64,000 nt of DNA from Thiocapsa rosea (GCF_003634315.1 NZ_RBXL01000001.1:852501-916500), one strand, 5' to 3'; positions 8,327 to 16,512 are shown, counted from the stretch's first letter. A program made the numbers and translations. Notes: a model not told the origin generated them from the sequence alone.

Positions 8327-9246
8327 CCGACTGGTCCAGCCAAGGCGAGCGCGGCAGCCCCTTCGCGGTGCGGCTGATCCTCTGGATCGCGCTCCATCTG
8401 GGCCGAGCACCGGCGCGCGGGCTGCTCTACCCGATCACGCTCTATTTCCTGGTCAAGGCCGGGCCGCAACGACGCGCGTCGCGGCGCTTCCTGACGCACG
8501 TGCTCGGCAGACCGGCGCGGCTGTCGGACATCGCCCGCCATATCCACAGCTTTGCCGCGACCATTCTGGACCGCGTCTTTCTGCTCGCCGGGCGACGGGA
8601 ACTGCTGGATATCCGCCTGCACCACCCGGAGCGGGTCACCGATCGGGTCGCGGCCGGGCAGGGCTTCCTGTTGCTCGGCTCGCATCTGGGCAGCTTCGAG
8701 ATCCTGCGCGCACTCGCCATCGAGGAGGCGCGGATGCCGCTGAAGATCCTCATGTCTCCGACCCACAACCGCATCATCACCGAGCTGCTGCACGCCTTGA
8801 ACCCGGCGATCGCCGACTCGGTGATCTCGCTCGCCTCGCCGCAGCCCCTCCTGGCCGTTGCGGAAAACCTACAGGCCGGCCGGATCGTCGGCCTGCTCGG
8901 GGATCGCCACATGCCGGGCGAGCCGACGGAGATGTGTGACTTTCTCGGCCGTCGCGCGGCCTTTCCGACCGGCCCGCTGAGCCTGGCCGCAGTGACCGGC
9001 GTGCCCGTGATCCTGCCCTTCGGGATCTATCGCGGCGGCAACCGGTACGACGTCTATTTCGAGGTTCTCGCCGAGCGCATCCAGCTCGATCGCGCGCGAC
9101 GCAAGGCATCGCTGCAGGAGTGGATTCAGCGCTACGCGGACCGCCTCGCCCATTACAGCCGGGAGGCGCCCGAGAATTGGTTCAACTTCTATGACTTTTG
9201 GGAGGAGGACGATGGCCCGAAGACGCCGTCCCGGGCTGATCGCTAG
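8323..9246 (+). CDS. LpxL/HtrB-like lysophospholipid acyltransferase of the polyene cluster
   Basis: The 307-residue protein has one N-terminal hydrophobic helix and the LPLAT signature LLGSHLGSFEILRA, an H(x4)E acyltransferase active site. An arginine/glycine block GRIVGLLGDRHMPGE and a PTGPLSLAAVTGVPV segment follow, as in the HtrB family. Such proteins in aryl polyene clusters are thought to attach the polyene or a fatty acid to a lipid anchor, placing the pigment in the outer membrane. It overlaps both neighbours. No sign of the lipid A late-acylation context is present, so a housekeeping LpxL role is unlikely. Confidence 0.75.
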   Translation: MTDWSSQGERGSPFAVRLILWIALHLGRAPARGLLYPITLYFLVKAGPQRRASRRFLTHVLGRPARLSDIARHIHSFAATILDRVFLLAGRRELLDIRLHHPERVTDRVAAGQGFLLLGSHLGSFEILRALAIEEARMPLKILMSPTHNRIITELLHALNPAIADSVISLASPQPLLAVAENLQAGRIVGLLGDRHMPGEPTEMCDFLGRRAAFPTGPLSLAAVTGVPVILPFGIYRGGNRYDVYFEVLAERIQLDRARRKASLQEWIQRYADRLAHYSREAPENWFNFYDFWEEDDGPKTPSRADR

Positions 9247-9838
9247 AGGGCGCGCGGCTTGTCTCGCGCTCTGCCTTTGCCTGTCGTACGCGGGGACCCT
9301 CTCCGCGGCGGGACAGCCGGTCGACGCGCAAGCCCTGATGCAACTCCTCGGGCACGTCAAGCGTGCCGAGGTCGCCTACCAAGAGCGCGTGGAGTCCGGG
9401 CTGATCGACACCGCCATCGCGACGCGCGGCAATCTGGTTTACCAGGCCCCGGACCGCATCCGCCGCGTCAGCGACGGCGGTGACGGCTTCGCCCTGGAGG
9501 GAGACCGGATGCAGCTCATCAAAGGCAATCAGGTCGCAGACGAGCTGGACGTCTCCGAGATCAAGCCGCTGGCGGCCTTGGTCGGCGCCCTGCGCGCCAC
9601 CTTCGCAGGCGACCTCGCCGCGCTGCAGGCGGACTATCGACTCGACTACGGCACGACCGAGCAGACCTGGACCCTCGACCTCGCACCCCGGGGGATGGCG
9701 CTCTCGCCCTTGTTCCAGCGCATTCGGATCATCGGCGACGGGGCGACGATCGAGACCATCGATATGCTGGAGGCGAACGGCGACCGGCGCACCCTGCAGA
9801 TGCGGCTGCTGGCACGCGAGCCGGCCGGACTCAAGTAA
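9212..9838 (+). CDS. LolA-like periplasmic outer-membrane lipid carrier
   Basis: The 208-residue precursor has an Arg-rich N-terminus, a Leu/Ala-rich signal peptide ending near TLSAA, and a LolA-like body beginning AQALMQLLGHVKRAEVAYQER, with a later GDRMQLIKG strand. The start was set at ATG 9212 because GGAGGAGG lies directly upstream inside the acyltransferase gene. The ATG at 9191 lacks such a site. LolA carries lipoproteins across the periplasm; the polyene-cluster paralogues are presumed to ferry the aryl polyene lipid. The exporter gene starts 3 bp after its stop. Confidence 0.75.
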   Translation: MARRRRPGLIARGRAACLALCLCLSYAGTLSAAGQPVDAQALMQLLGHVKRAEVAYQERVESGLIDTAIATRGNLVYQAPDRIRRVSDGGDGFALEGDRMQLIKGNQVADELDVSEIKPLAALVGALRATFAGDLAALQADYRLDYGTTEQTWTLDLAPRGMALSPLFQRIRIIGDGATIETIDMLEANGDRRTLQMRLLAREPAGLK

Positions 9839-9841
9839 GCG

Positions 9842-12178
9842 ATGCAGCTGGCGACGCTAAAGCGGCGCTCGATCCTGCTGACGGCCTGGCTCGTCGTTCT
9901 GGGGTTCCTCGCCCTCTGGAACGGTTTCAACCTGCGCCCGAGCACCGACCTGTCTCAGTTCCTCCCACGCGGCGTGTCCCTGCAAGACGAGGTGCTCCTG
10001 TCGCAGGTGCGCAGCGGTGTCGCCGCCCGCACCCTGCTGCTGCGCATCGGCGGGGAGCGGCCGGCCGAGGCGCTGGCCGACGCGAGCCGCGCTCTGGCCG
10101 CGCGGCTGCGCAACGATGAGGGATTCCAGCAGGTCGCCAACGGCGAACTCGATCTCGCAATACGCGACACGGACCCGGACCTCTTCCGCTACCGCTATCT
10201 GATCGGCCCGCACGACGCCTGCGTCGATGCACTCACCGAGCCCGCACTGCGTGCCGCACTCGAAGAACGCCTCGCGGAGCTGGCCTCGGGCGCGGCCATG
10301 CTCGACAAAGAACGCTTCGGTGCGGATCCCACCGCCTGCTATCGCCACCTGCTGCACGCGCTGATCCCGCAACACACACCGGATCGCCGGCATGGGGTCT
10401 GGTTCAGCCCCGACGGCGACCATGTGCTGATGGTCGTGGTCACGGATGCGCAGGCATCGGATCTCGCCGCGCAACGCCGTGCGGTCGAGCACATACGGGA
10501 CGTCTTCGATCACCTGCCCGAGGGCGCCGGTCTGACCTTGGACCTCGCCGGACCCGGCTATTTCGCGGTCGGCTCGGAGCAACGCATCAAGACCGAGACG
10601 CTGGTGTTGAGCATCGCGGCCGGCATCGCCACCGCAGGGATCCTGGCCCTCGCCTTCCGCTCCGCGGCGCTGGTGCTGCTCGGCATGCTGCCGCTCCTGA
10701 GCGGGGTCATGGTCGGAGCCGCATTGGTGTCCTGGGTGTTCGGCTCGGTGCACGGGATCACCCTGGCCTTGGGTGTCACGCTGCTCGGGGTCGCGCTCGA
10801 CTATCCGGTGCACGTTTACGCCCATGCCGCCGGCGCCGATGACCTGCAGACCAAGTCGGTCTGGCGCACGCTGCTGCTGGGCATGGCGACGACGGTGCTC
10901 GGCTACGCGGCCTTGGCCTGGACCAGCTTCGAGGGCCTGTCGCAGCTCGGCGTCCTCGCCGCGGCGGGTTTGATCACGGCGGCATTGACCTCCCGTTACC
11001 TGCTGCCTGCCCTCATGCCCGACAGCTACCGGCTACCGGAGCGCCGCTGGCTGGCCGCGTTACAGGCCCGTCGACCGCATTGGTCGCCGCGGACAGGTCT
11101 CCTTCTGTTGCTGCTCGGTCTCGCCGGACTCGGGCTGGTCGTGTCGATCGGCGGCAACCCGTGGGAAACCGACATCCGCCGTCTGAGCACGGTGCCGCAG
11201 GCCGAGATCGAGAAGGACAGCCTGATCCGCGCCCAGCTCGGCGCCCCGGACGTCTCGCGCCTGCTCTATGTCGTGGCGGATGACGAAGCGGACGTGCTCG
11301 AGCGTCTGGAGGCGGTGCTGCCCGACTTGGCCGCCCTCCAAGCACAAGGGCTGATCGGCGGATTCGACACTGTCGCACGTTGGCTGCCGAGCCCTCAGAC
11401 TCAAGCAGCGCGCCGCGCGGCACTCCCGGAGCGCGCCGAGCTGACCGCGCGCTTGGCGGCCGCCAACGCCGAGCTGCCGTTTCGTCTCGAACGGCTCGCG
11501 CCCTTCCTCGACGACGTGGAAGCCTCGCGGGATCTCGAGCCACTGAGGGCTGCCGATCTTGCCCGAGGGCTCATCGGGACGCGCGTCTCGATGCTGCTCC
11601 AACCCCTCGGCGACGCCTGGCTCGGCCTGGTGCCCCTGTCCGGTGTCGGCGAGGACGCCGTCGCCCCCCTGCAGGCGTTGGCCGAGCCCGGCGGGATCCG
11701 TTATCTCGACCTGCGAGAAGGCACTGCCGAACTGCTGGCCGGATTCTTTACCGAGACCCTGGACAAATTCCTTCTCGCCGCACTCGTCATCGCGCTCGCC
11801 CTCGCCCTCGCGCTGCGTGGCCTCGCGCGGATCGGCTTGGTGCTGCTCCCGATCGTCATCGCACTCGTCTGGACCTTCACGCTGTTGATCCTGATCCAGG
11901 GTTCGGTCAACCTCTTCCATCTGGTCTCGCTGCTCCTGGTCGCGGGGCTCGCCGTCGACTATAGCCTCTTCCTGAATCGCCCGGCCGCCGACGAGGCGGA
12001 CCGGCTGCGCTCGCTGCTCTCGGTCAGTGTCGGCGCAGGATCGAGCTTCGCCATGTTCGGCTTTCTTGCGCTGTCCGCGATCCCGGCTTTGCAGGCAATC
12101 GGTCTCACCGTGACCTTGGGCATCCTCTGCGCCTACGTCATGTCGCTGCTGCTGGCGAGGGCCTGGCCTGTTGGTTAA
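9842..12178 (+). CDS. MMPL/RND-family exporter of the polyene cluster
   Basis: A 778-residue inner-membrane protein has the duplicated MMPL plan. An N-terminal helix is followed by a periplasmic domain (about residues 40-235), five or six helices (TLALGVTLLGVALDYPVHVY is the typical fourth-helix motif), a second periplasmic domain (about 420-630) and a second helix block ending LLVAGLAVDYSLFLN. Proton-coupled export of a lipid-like substrate is the family role. Together with the LolA-like gene just upstream it would form the route for the polyene to the outer membrane. A composite repeat begins 8 bp after its stop. Confidence 0.82.
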   Translation: MQLATLKRRSILLTAWLVVLGFLALWNGFNLRPSTDLSQFLPRGVSLQDEVLLSQVRSGVAARTLLLRIGGERPAEALADASRALAARLRNDEGFQQVANGELDLAIRDTDPDLFRYRYLIGPHDACVDALTEPALRAALEERLAELASGAAMLDKERFGADPTACYRHLLHALIPQHTPDRRHGVWFSPDGDHVLMVVVTDAQASDLAAQRRAVEHIRDVFDHLPEGAGLTLDLAGPGYFAVGSEQRIKTETLVLSIAAGIATAGILALAFRSAALVLLGMLPLLSGVMVGAALVSWVFGSVHGITLALGVTLLGVALDYPVHVYAHAAGADDLQTKSVWRTLLLGMATTVLGYAALAWTSFEGLSQLGVLAAAGLITAALTSRYLLPALMPDSYRLPERRWLAALQARRPHWSPRTGLLLLLLGLAGLGLVVSIGGNPWETDIRRLSTVPQAEIEKDSLIRAQLGAPDVSRLLYVVADDEADVLERLEAVLPDLAALQAQGLIGGFDTVARWLPSPQTQAARRAALPERAELTARLAAANAELPFRLERLAPFLDDVEASRDLEPLRAADLARGLIGTRVSMLLQPLGDAWLGLVPLSGVGEDAVAPLQALAEPGGIRYLDLREGTAELLAGFFTETLDKFLLAALVIALALALALRGLARIGLVLLPIVIALVWTFTLLILIQGSVNLFHLVSLLLVAGLAVDYSLFLNRPAADEADRLRSLLSVSVGAGSSFAMFGFLALSAIPALQAIGLTVTLGILCAYVMSLLLARAWPVG

Positions 12179-12185
12179 ACTCGGG

Positions 12186-12269
12186 TAAACCGCGTCCAGA
12201 GCGAGATGCTCGCTTTCGAGTGAGTTCGACGTTTGGTGCATCCACGGCCCTTAGCGTGGACGCGGTTTA
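12186..12269 (+). repeat. Interspersed repeat unit, type A (direct orientation)
   Basis: An 84 bp unit has terminal inverted repeats TAAACCGCGTCC and GGACGCGGTTTA. Internal sequence is shared almost base for base with the units at 16618-16701 (inverted) and 25903-25987. It is the left half of an A-spacer-B composite; the spacer 12270-12292 is entirely A/T except for one G and one C. Confidence 0.9.
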
Positions 12270-12292
12270 GAATATTATATTTTTTAATAACT

Positions 12293-12377
12293 TAAACCGC
12301 GCCAACTCCAGCGTTCGTCAAGTCCGCCGGGGCCGATCCCATCCAAAGGCATCGCATACCGCTCTGGGCGCGGTTTA
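12293..12377 (+). repeat. Interspersed repeat unit, type B (direct orientation)
   Basis: An 85 bp unit begins TAAACCGCGCC and ends GGGCGCGGTTTA. It shares the internal block CCGCCGGGGCCGATCCCATC with the unit at 26010-26094. It is the right half of the composite that separates the exporter gene from the ketosynthase gene. Confidence 0.9.
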
Positions 12378-12420
12378 AACAGGGTTTTTCAACGCCAGGG
12401 AACGCCACCGCCGAACAACC

Positions 12421-13626
12421 ATGCCGATCTCGCCCGCCAGGATCCGTGCCTACACGCTGACGACGGCGTTGGGACACGGCTGCCGACCGCACCGTCAAGC
12501 CCTGAGCGAGATGCGGCCCGGCCTGCGTCTCTGGACGCCGGAGGAGGCGCCCGTGCAGTCCTGGGCGGGTGTCGTCGACGGCCTGGATGCGGTGCGTCTG
12601 CCGGCGCGGCTCGCCGAGTTCGATTGCCGCAACAACCGTCTCGCCGAGCTTGCGCTCGGCGGCGACGGCTTCGCCGAGCAGGTCGAGGCGGCTCGCGAGC
12701 GCCGCGGCCCGAGCCGGATCGGCCTCTTTCTCGGCACCAGCACGTCCGGCATCCGCCACACCGAGCAGTGTTACCGGCGCCATTTCGAGGAGAAGACGCC
12801 CGGTCTCGGCGATGATCTGCGCTTCGCCTATACCCACGCCTACGTCTCGCTCGCGGACTACTGCAGACGTCGGCTCGGACTGAGCGGGCCGGCCGTGGTG
12901 ATCTCCACGGCCTGCTCTTCCGGCGCCAAGACCTTTGCGGCGGCTCAGCGAGCCTTATCGGCCGGACTCTGCGATGCGGCCGTCGTCGGTGGCGTCGATA
13001 CACTGTGCGCAACCACGCTCTTGGGGTTTCACGCACTCGGCCTGCTCTCGCCCACCCCTTGCACCCCTTGGGGGCAAGGACGTACCGGCATCAGCATCGG
13101 CGAGGGCGCGGCCTTTGCCCTGCTGGAGCGCGACGGCGACGCGGACGACGACGGCCTGTCCCTGCTCGGCTTCGGCGAGAGCACCGACGCCTACCACATC
13201 GCATCGCCTCACCCGCAGGGCGACGGCGCGGTGCTGGCGATGCGCGCGGCACTCGACTCGGCGGGCCTGAGCGCCGACGCGATCGATTACATCAACCTGC
13301 ACGGCACCGGGACACCGGCCAACGACCTGTCGGAAGACCGGGCCGTGGCGCGGGTGTTCGGCGAAGCCGCGATCGCCGGCGCCACGAAGGGCTGGACCGG
13401 GCATACCCTTGGCGCGTCCGGGGCGGTCGAGGCGGTGATTTCGCTGATCTGTCTTCGGGAGGGGCTGCTCCCGGGCACGCTCAATACGCAGCGGTTCGAT
13501 CCCGAGCTCAAAACACGCCTGATTCGCAACAGCGAGGCGCGACCCATCGCTCGGGTACTGAGCAACGCCTTCGGTTTCGCCGGCAACAACTGCGCACTCG
13601 TCTTCGGACGGACCTCATGCGCCTGA
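12421..13626 (+). CDS. Beta-ketoacyl-ACP synthase (catalytic ketosynthase of the polyene cluster)
   Basis: A 401-residue thiolase-fold enzyme has the complete FabF-type Cys-His-His set: Cys165 in STACSSGAKTF, His294 in NLHGTGTPAND and His328 in GHTLGASG. It would perform decarboxylative condensation of malonyl-ACP with the aryl-primed chain. Its partner, lacking the cysteine, follows with a 10 bp overlap, as in other ketosynthase/chain-length-factor pairs. The start is ATG 12421. The composite repeat at 12186-12377 lies between this gene and the rest of the operon, so it may need its own promoter or read-through. Confidence 0.87.
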   Translation: MPISPARIRAYTLTTALGHGCRPHRQALSEMRPGLRLWTPEEAPVQSWAGVVDGLDAVRLPARLAEFDCRNNRLAELALGGDGFAEQVEAARERRGPSRIGLFLGTSTSGIRHTEQCYRRHFEEKTPGLGDDLRFAYTHAYVSLADYCRRRLGLSGPAVVISTACSSGAKTFAAAQRALSAGLCDAAVVGGVDTLCATTLLGFHALGLLSPTPCTPWGQGRTGISIGEGAAFALLERDGDADDDGLSLLGFGESTDAYHIASPHPQGDGAVLAMRAALDSAGLSADAIDYINLHGTGTPANDLSEDRAVARVFGEAAIAGATKGWTGHTLGASGAVEAVISLICLREGLLPGTLNTQRFDPELKTRLIRNSEARPIARVLSNAFGFAGNNCALVFGRTSCA

Positions 13627-14444
13627 CCGTGACCGGGATCGGAATCGTCGGACCCGGGCTCGCCGACTGGACCGATGCTCGCCCCGTGCTCGCTGGCGAT
13701 CGGCCCTATGTCCCCGACACGCTGAGGGTCACGGCGCCGGTCGGACTGAATCCGAACGAGCGGCGCCGCGCGACACTGGCGACTCGCCTCGCCCTGGATG
13801 CGGCACGGCAAGCGACTGCCCAGCGAGCGAATGCCCAGCGAGCGAATGGAGGCGACGATGAGGCCACGACCGAGCTCGCCACCGTCTTCGCCTCCGCCGA
13901 CGGGGACATGGGTCTGATCGACTCCATGTGCCGGGACATCTACGCGCATCGGGTCCCGCCGTCGCCGACGGTGTTCCAGAACTCGGTCCACAACGCGGTC
14001 GCCGGCTATTGGTCGATCGCCGAGGGCTGCCGGGGTCCGTCCACCAGCCTCGCGGCCGGCGACGGCACCTTCGCGGCGGGGCTGCTCGAGGCCGCTACCC
14101 AGGTGACCTACTTCGCAGGCTCGGTGCTCTTGGTCGCCTTCGAGGTGCCTGCACCCGAGCGGCTGCATCCCCATCGGCCCTTCGACAGCGCCTTCGCTTG
14201 TGCACTGCGGCTCGGACCGGCGGCACCGAGCAGCGACCGAACCACGCTCGATCTGACCCTGTGCGACGACGAACAGCCATTCACGCCGATGCAGGATGGC
14301 GCACTGGAGGCCATGCGCCGGGGCAACCCGGCGGCCCGCGCGCTGCCGCTGCTCGCGGCCATCGCCGCCGGCAGACCGGCCGTCATCCGATTGCCCTACT
14401 GGCCGGGGCTTCGGCTCGACGTCCGTCTGGAGCCAGCCGCATGA
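13617..14444 (+). CDS. Chain-length-factor-like ketosynthase homologue (no active-site cysteine)
   Basis: The 275-residue protein has ketosynthase-like features (start LTVTGIGIVGPG, the SVHNAVAGYWSIAEGC segment). Where the catalytic Cys would sit it reads TSLAAGDGTF, so it cannot condense alone. It is also much shorter than a full ketosynthase because the C-terminal half is reduced. Such proteins pair with the preceding ketosynthase and set chain length. A perfect in-frame 15 bp duplication at 13817-13846 encodes two copies of AQRAN in a linker. It overlaps the ketosynthase by 10 bp and the next gene by ATGA. Confidence 0.8.
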   Translation: MRLTVTGIGIVGPGLADWTDARPVLAGDRPYVPDTLRVTAPVGLNPNERRRATLATRLALDAARQATAQRANAQRANGGDDEATTELATVFASADGDMGLIDSMCRDIYAHRVPPSPTVFQNSVHNAVAGYWSIAEGCRGPSTSLAAGDGTFAAGLLEAATQVTYFAGSVLLVAFEVPAPERLHPHRPFDSAFACALRLGPAAPSSDRTTLDLTLCDDEQPFTPMQDGALEAMRRGNPAARALPLLAAIAAGRPAVIRLPYWPGLRLDVRLEPAA

Positions 14445-14902
14445 CCCTGCTCGACGAGGTCTACGCCAAGCTTCCGCACGCCGGTGCCATGTGCCTGCTC
14501 GAGGAGGCACTCGAGCACGACCGAGACTCTATCCGCTGCGCGACGACATCCCACCGCGACCCGTGCAATCCGCTGCGTCGCGACGGCACCCTGTCCTCGG
14601 TTCAGGGCGTGGAATATGCCGCCCAAGCCGCGGCTGCGCACGGCGTCCTGACCGATGTCCTCGACGGCGAGACGGCCCTGCTTCTCGGAGCCGTACGCGA
14701 CCTGGAGCTGAGCGTCGCGAGACTCGACTGTCTGCCGACTCCGCTTCAGGTGACGGCATGGCTCGAAGCCCGCGCCGGGGTCAATGCCGTCTACCGCTTC
14801 GAGCTGAGCGCGGACGAACGCGTCTGCGTGCGCGGCCGCATCACCCTGTTAAACCGCGTCTCACCGAGATCGAGGACACCTCCGAAGCCAAACGCAACAT
14901 GA
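14441..14902 (+). CDS. Hot-dog dehydratase subunit (polyene cluster), C-terminus rewritten by a repeat
   Basis: A 153-residue protein matches the aryl polyene dehydratase type, with KLPHAGAMCLLEE near residue 9, CNPLRRDG near 46 and GVEYAAQAAAAHG near 62. The family-like sequence ends at GRITLL (about residue 135). The last 18 residues (NRVSPRSR...) are encoded by the repeat unit that begins at 14850, and the stop lies within the repeat. The original terminus was therefore probably replaced when the repeat arrived. The conserved core is complete, so activity may be kept. ATGA overlap with the upstream gene. Confidence 0.75.
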   Translation: MTLLDEVYAKLPHAGAMCLLEEALEHDRDSIRCATTSHRDPCNPLRRDGTLSSVQGVEYAAQAAAAHGVLTDVLDGETALLLGAVRDLELSVARLDCLPTPLQVTAWLEARAGVNAVYRFELSADERVCVRGRITLLNRVSPRSRTPPKPNAT

Positions 14903-14933
14903 AAATGACGTATGTCGCGCTGGGCGCGGTTTA
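14850..14933 (+). repeat. Hybrid repeat unit: type A left end, type B right end
   Basis: This 84 bp unit starts TAAACCGCGTC like type A but ends GCGCTGGGCGCGGTTTA like type B, and its middle is diverged. The simplest reading is an A-spacer-B composite that lost its centre. It overlaps the last 53 bp of the dehydratase gene. Confidence 0.75.
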
Positions 14934-14953
14934 GGCCCCGCCACGGACGCCGT

Positions 14954-15134
14954 ATGAAACACGCACTGGACACGGGTGCGAGCGGCGCCCTTGGCCGGCA
15001 TGAAGGCGGAACAAGGGTCACGCGTCGTCGACGTCGCCTTGCTCGGCTTCTACAATGTCACCCAGCCCCTGCTCCTGCCGATGATTCGCGAGCGCTGGGG
15101 ACAGATCATCAACCTGAACGGCGCCATGGCATGA
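14954..15134 (+). pseudogene. Remnant of a FabG-like 3-ketoacyl-ACP reductase
   Basis: Three islands of a short-chain reductase survive in 181 bp. The N-terminal nucleotide-binding start MKHALDTGASGALGR is encoded from ATG 14954. A second island, VVDVALLGFYNVTQPLLLPM followed by IRERWGQIIN, lies in another frame (about 15021-15113). After that comes NGAMA-stop, which looks like the extreme FabG C-terminus. Roughly 80 residues are missing between the first two islands and about 100 between the last two. The TGA at 15132-15134 still overlaps the glycosyltransferase ATG, so the old operon junction is preserved. Aryl polyene clusters normally contain this reductase. No intact copy is present in the window. 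Confidence 0.75.
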
Positions 15135-15928
15135 AAGGAACCATCGTTGTCATCCCCGCATTCAACGAAGCGCGAACGATCCGCGAGGTCGTCACGGCCG
15201 TCCGTCGCCAGGACGTCGATCGCATCATCGTCGTCGATGACGGCTCTATGGATGCCACCGCGACGCTGATTCGTTCGCTTCCGACGGAGGACGCCGCCCT
15301 GCCGAGCCTGGAGCTGATCCGCCATCGGACCAATCTCGGCAAAGGCTTCGCCTTGGCAAGCGGCATCGCCCGGGCCATCGCCTGCGGCGGGCAGCGCATC
15401 GTCACAATCGATGCGGATGGTCAGCACTGCTCGGGCGACATCCCGCGCTTGGAGCGGGCCGCCATGCGCGCGCCCGAGGCCATCGTCATCGCCGCGCGAA
15501 CCGAGGCCCGGGAGGCGGCCCCAGCCCTGCGCCGCTTCGCCAACGAGGTCGCGGATTTTTGGATCTCCTGGGCCTGCGGGCGTCGCATCGAGGACACCCA
15601 GTCCGGCTTCAGACTCTATCCCGCCGCCGTGCTCGCGCGTCTGAGCGTGCGACCGCGCCGCAATGCCGGTTTCGCCTTCGAGACCGAGATGCTGATCGAC
15701 AGCGTCGCCGCGGGCGCCGAGATCCGCAGCGTCCCCATCATGACCCGCTACCTGCCGGACCGACGTCTCAGCCATTACCGACCCTGGCGCGATACCTGGA
15801 GCATCATCCGGCTGGTCGGCGCAAAACTGCTGCGCCGCGGCCTGTATCCGACGGGCTTGCTGCGCTCGCTCGACCGGGGAGTCGGCTCGGCGAAAGGCGG
15901 CACCGCTGCGCTGCGGGACATCGACTGA
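15131..15928 (+). CDS. Family 2 glycosyltransferase (dolichyl-phosphate sugar synthase-like)
   Basis: The 265-residue GT-A enzyme begins TIVVIPAFNEARTI. It has VVDDGS near residue 36, the metal-binding ITIDADGQH-type motif near 97 (VTIDADGQH) and a DTQSGFRLY segment near 156 that is typical of the DPM1/polyprenyl-phosphate transferase branch. No transmembrane segment is evident. ATG 15131 is chosen because it overlaps the TGA of the reductase remnant and because the family motif starts at once. Family 2 transferases occur in xanthomonadin and other aryl polyene clusters, probably glycosylating the product. Acceptor and sugar are unknown. Confidence 0.78.
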   Translation: MKGTIVVIPAFNEARTIREVVTAVRRQDVDRIIVVDDGSMDATATLIRSLPTEDAALPSLELIRHRTNLGKGFALASGIARAIACGGQRIVTIDADGQHCSGDIPRLERAAMRAPEAIVIAARTEAREAAPALRRFANEVADFWISWACGRRIEDTQSGFRLYPAAVLARLSVRPRRNAGFAFETEMLIDSVAAGAEIRSVPIMTRYLPDRRLSHYRPWRDTWSIIRLVGAKLLRRGLYPTGLLRSLDRGVGSAKGGTAALRDID

Positions 15929-16017
15929 GCTCAACGCAGAAGCGGACCACTGCCCTTCAGGCTATCGGGCGCTGGAAAAGAAGAACCCACCGCCCAACGG
16001 CCTGAAGGCTCAGTCGA
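15921..16017 (+). terminator. Long imperfect hairpin at the end of the polyene cluster (possible terminator)
   Basis: TCGACTGAGC (15921-15930), CCTTCAGGC (15954-15962) and GGGCG (15967-15971) are matched in reverse by CGCCC (15991-15995), GCCTGAAGG (16000-16008) and GCTCAGTCGA (16008-16017). The left arm carries a bulge of about 23 nt. The glycosyltransferase stop lies in the left arm. There is no T-run, so a Rho-independent role is not certain. Confidence 0.4.
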
Positions 16018-16050
16018 CGCGGTGATGACGACAACAATAGGGAAAAGCAG

Positions 16051-16512
16051 ATGGAAAACGAGATCGCGCTCGGCAAACAGAGCCCCAAGAACGCTTCACG
16101 GCGCCGGGGGATTCAGGGGATCTTCAATATACGGATGCTCATGCTGCTGGTCATGGCCGCGAGCGTCATCGGTCTCGGCGGCTGTCGGACCGCGCCGATC
16201 CGGGATCTCGACGCACGTCCGATCCCGCCGGGCGCCACCCTTCCCCAGGTCAGCAAGGCGATCCAGGGCGCCGGCAACAGCTTGGGATGGGCGATGCAGG
16301 AGACCCGCCCGGGCATGATCGTCGGCACCATCTTCCTGCGCGACCATATGGCGAAGGTCGAGATCCCCTTCTCCACGTCCAGTTACAGCATTCGCTACAG
16401 CGCCAGCACGAACTTGAAATACAACGAAGAGAAGCAGACGATCCATTCCAACTACAACAGTTGGATCGCGAACCTCGACAACCAGATCCGAGCGAACCTA
16501 TCGATGCTCTAA
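16051..16512 (+). CDS. Predicted lipoprotein of unknown function
   Basis: The 153-residue precursor has a hydrophobic segment and lipobox VIGLGGC at about residues 39-45, so the mature part of roughly 109 residues is lipid-anchored. It contains a GWAM segment and several beta-strand-like stretches (GTIFLRDHMAKVEIPF, SYSIRYSAS). I do not recognise the family. The 28 residues before the hydrophobic segment are unusually long; an in-frame ATG at 16135 would give a conventional lipoprotein signal peptide. The stop codon TAA (16510-16512) is the first three bases of a type B repeat. Confidence 0.65.
   Translation: MENEIALGKQSPKNASRRRGIQGIFNIRMLMLLVMAASVIGLGGCRTAPIRDLDARPIPPGATLPQVSKAIQGAGNSLGWAMQETRPGMIVGTIFLRDHMAKVEIPFSTSSYSIRYSASTNLKYNEEKQTIHSNYNSWIANLDNQIRANLSML

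Noticed and set aside
9857-12241. Long antisense frames opposite the MMPL exporter
   Set aside because: They are shadows in GC-rich DNA; the exporter has the expected helices and motifs.
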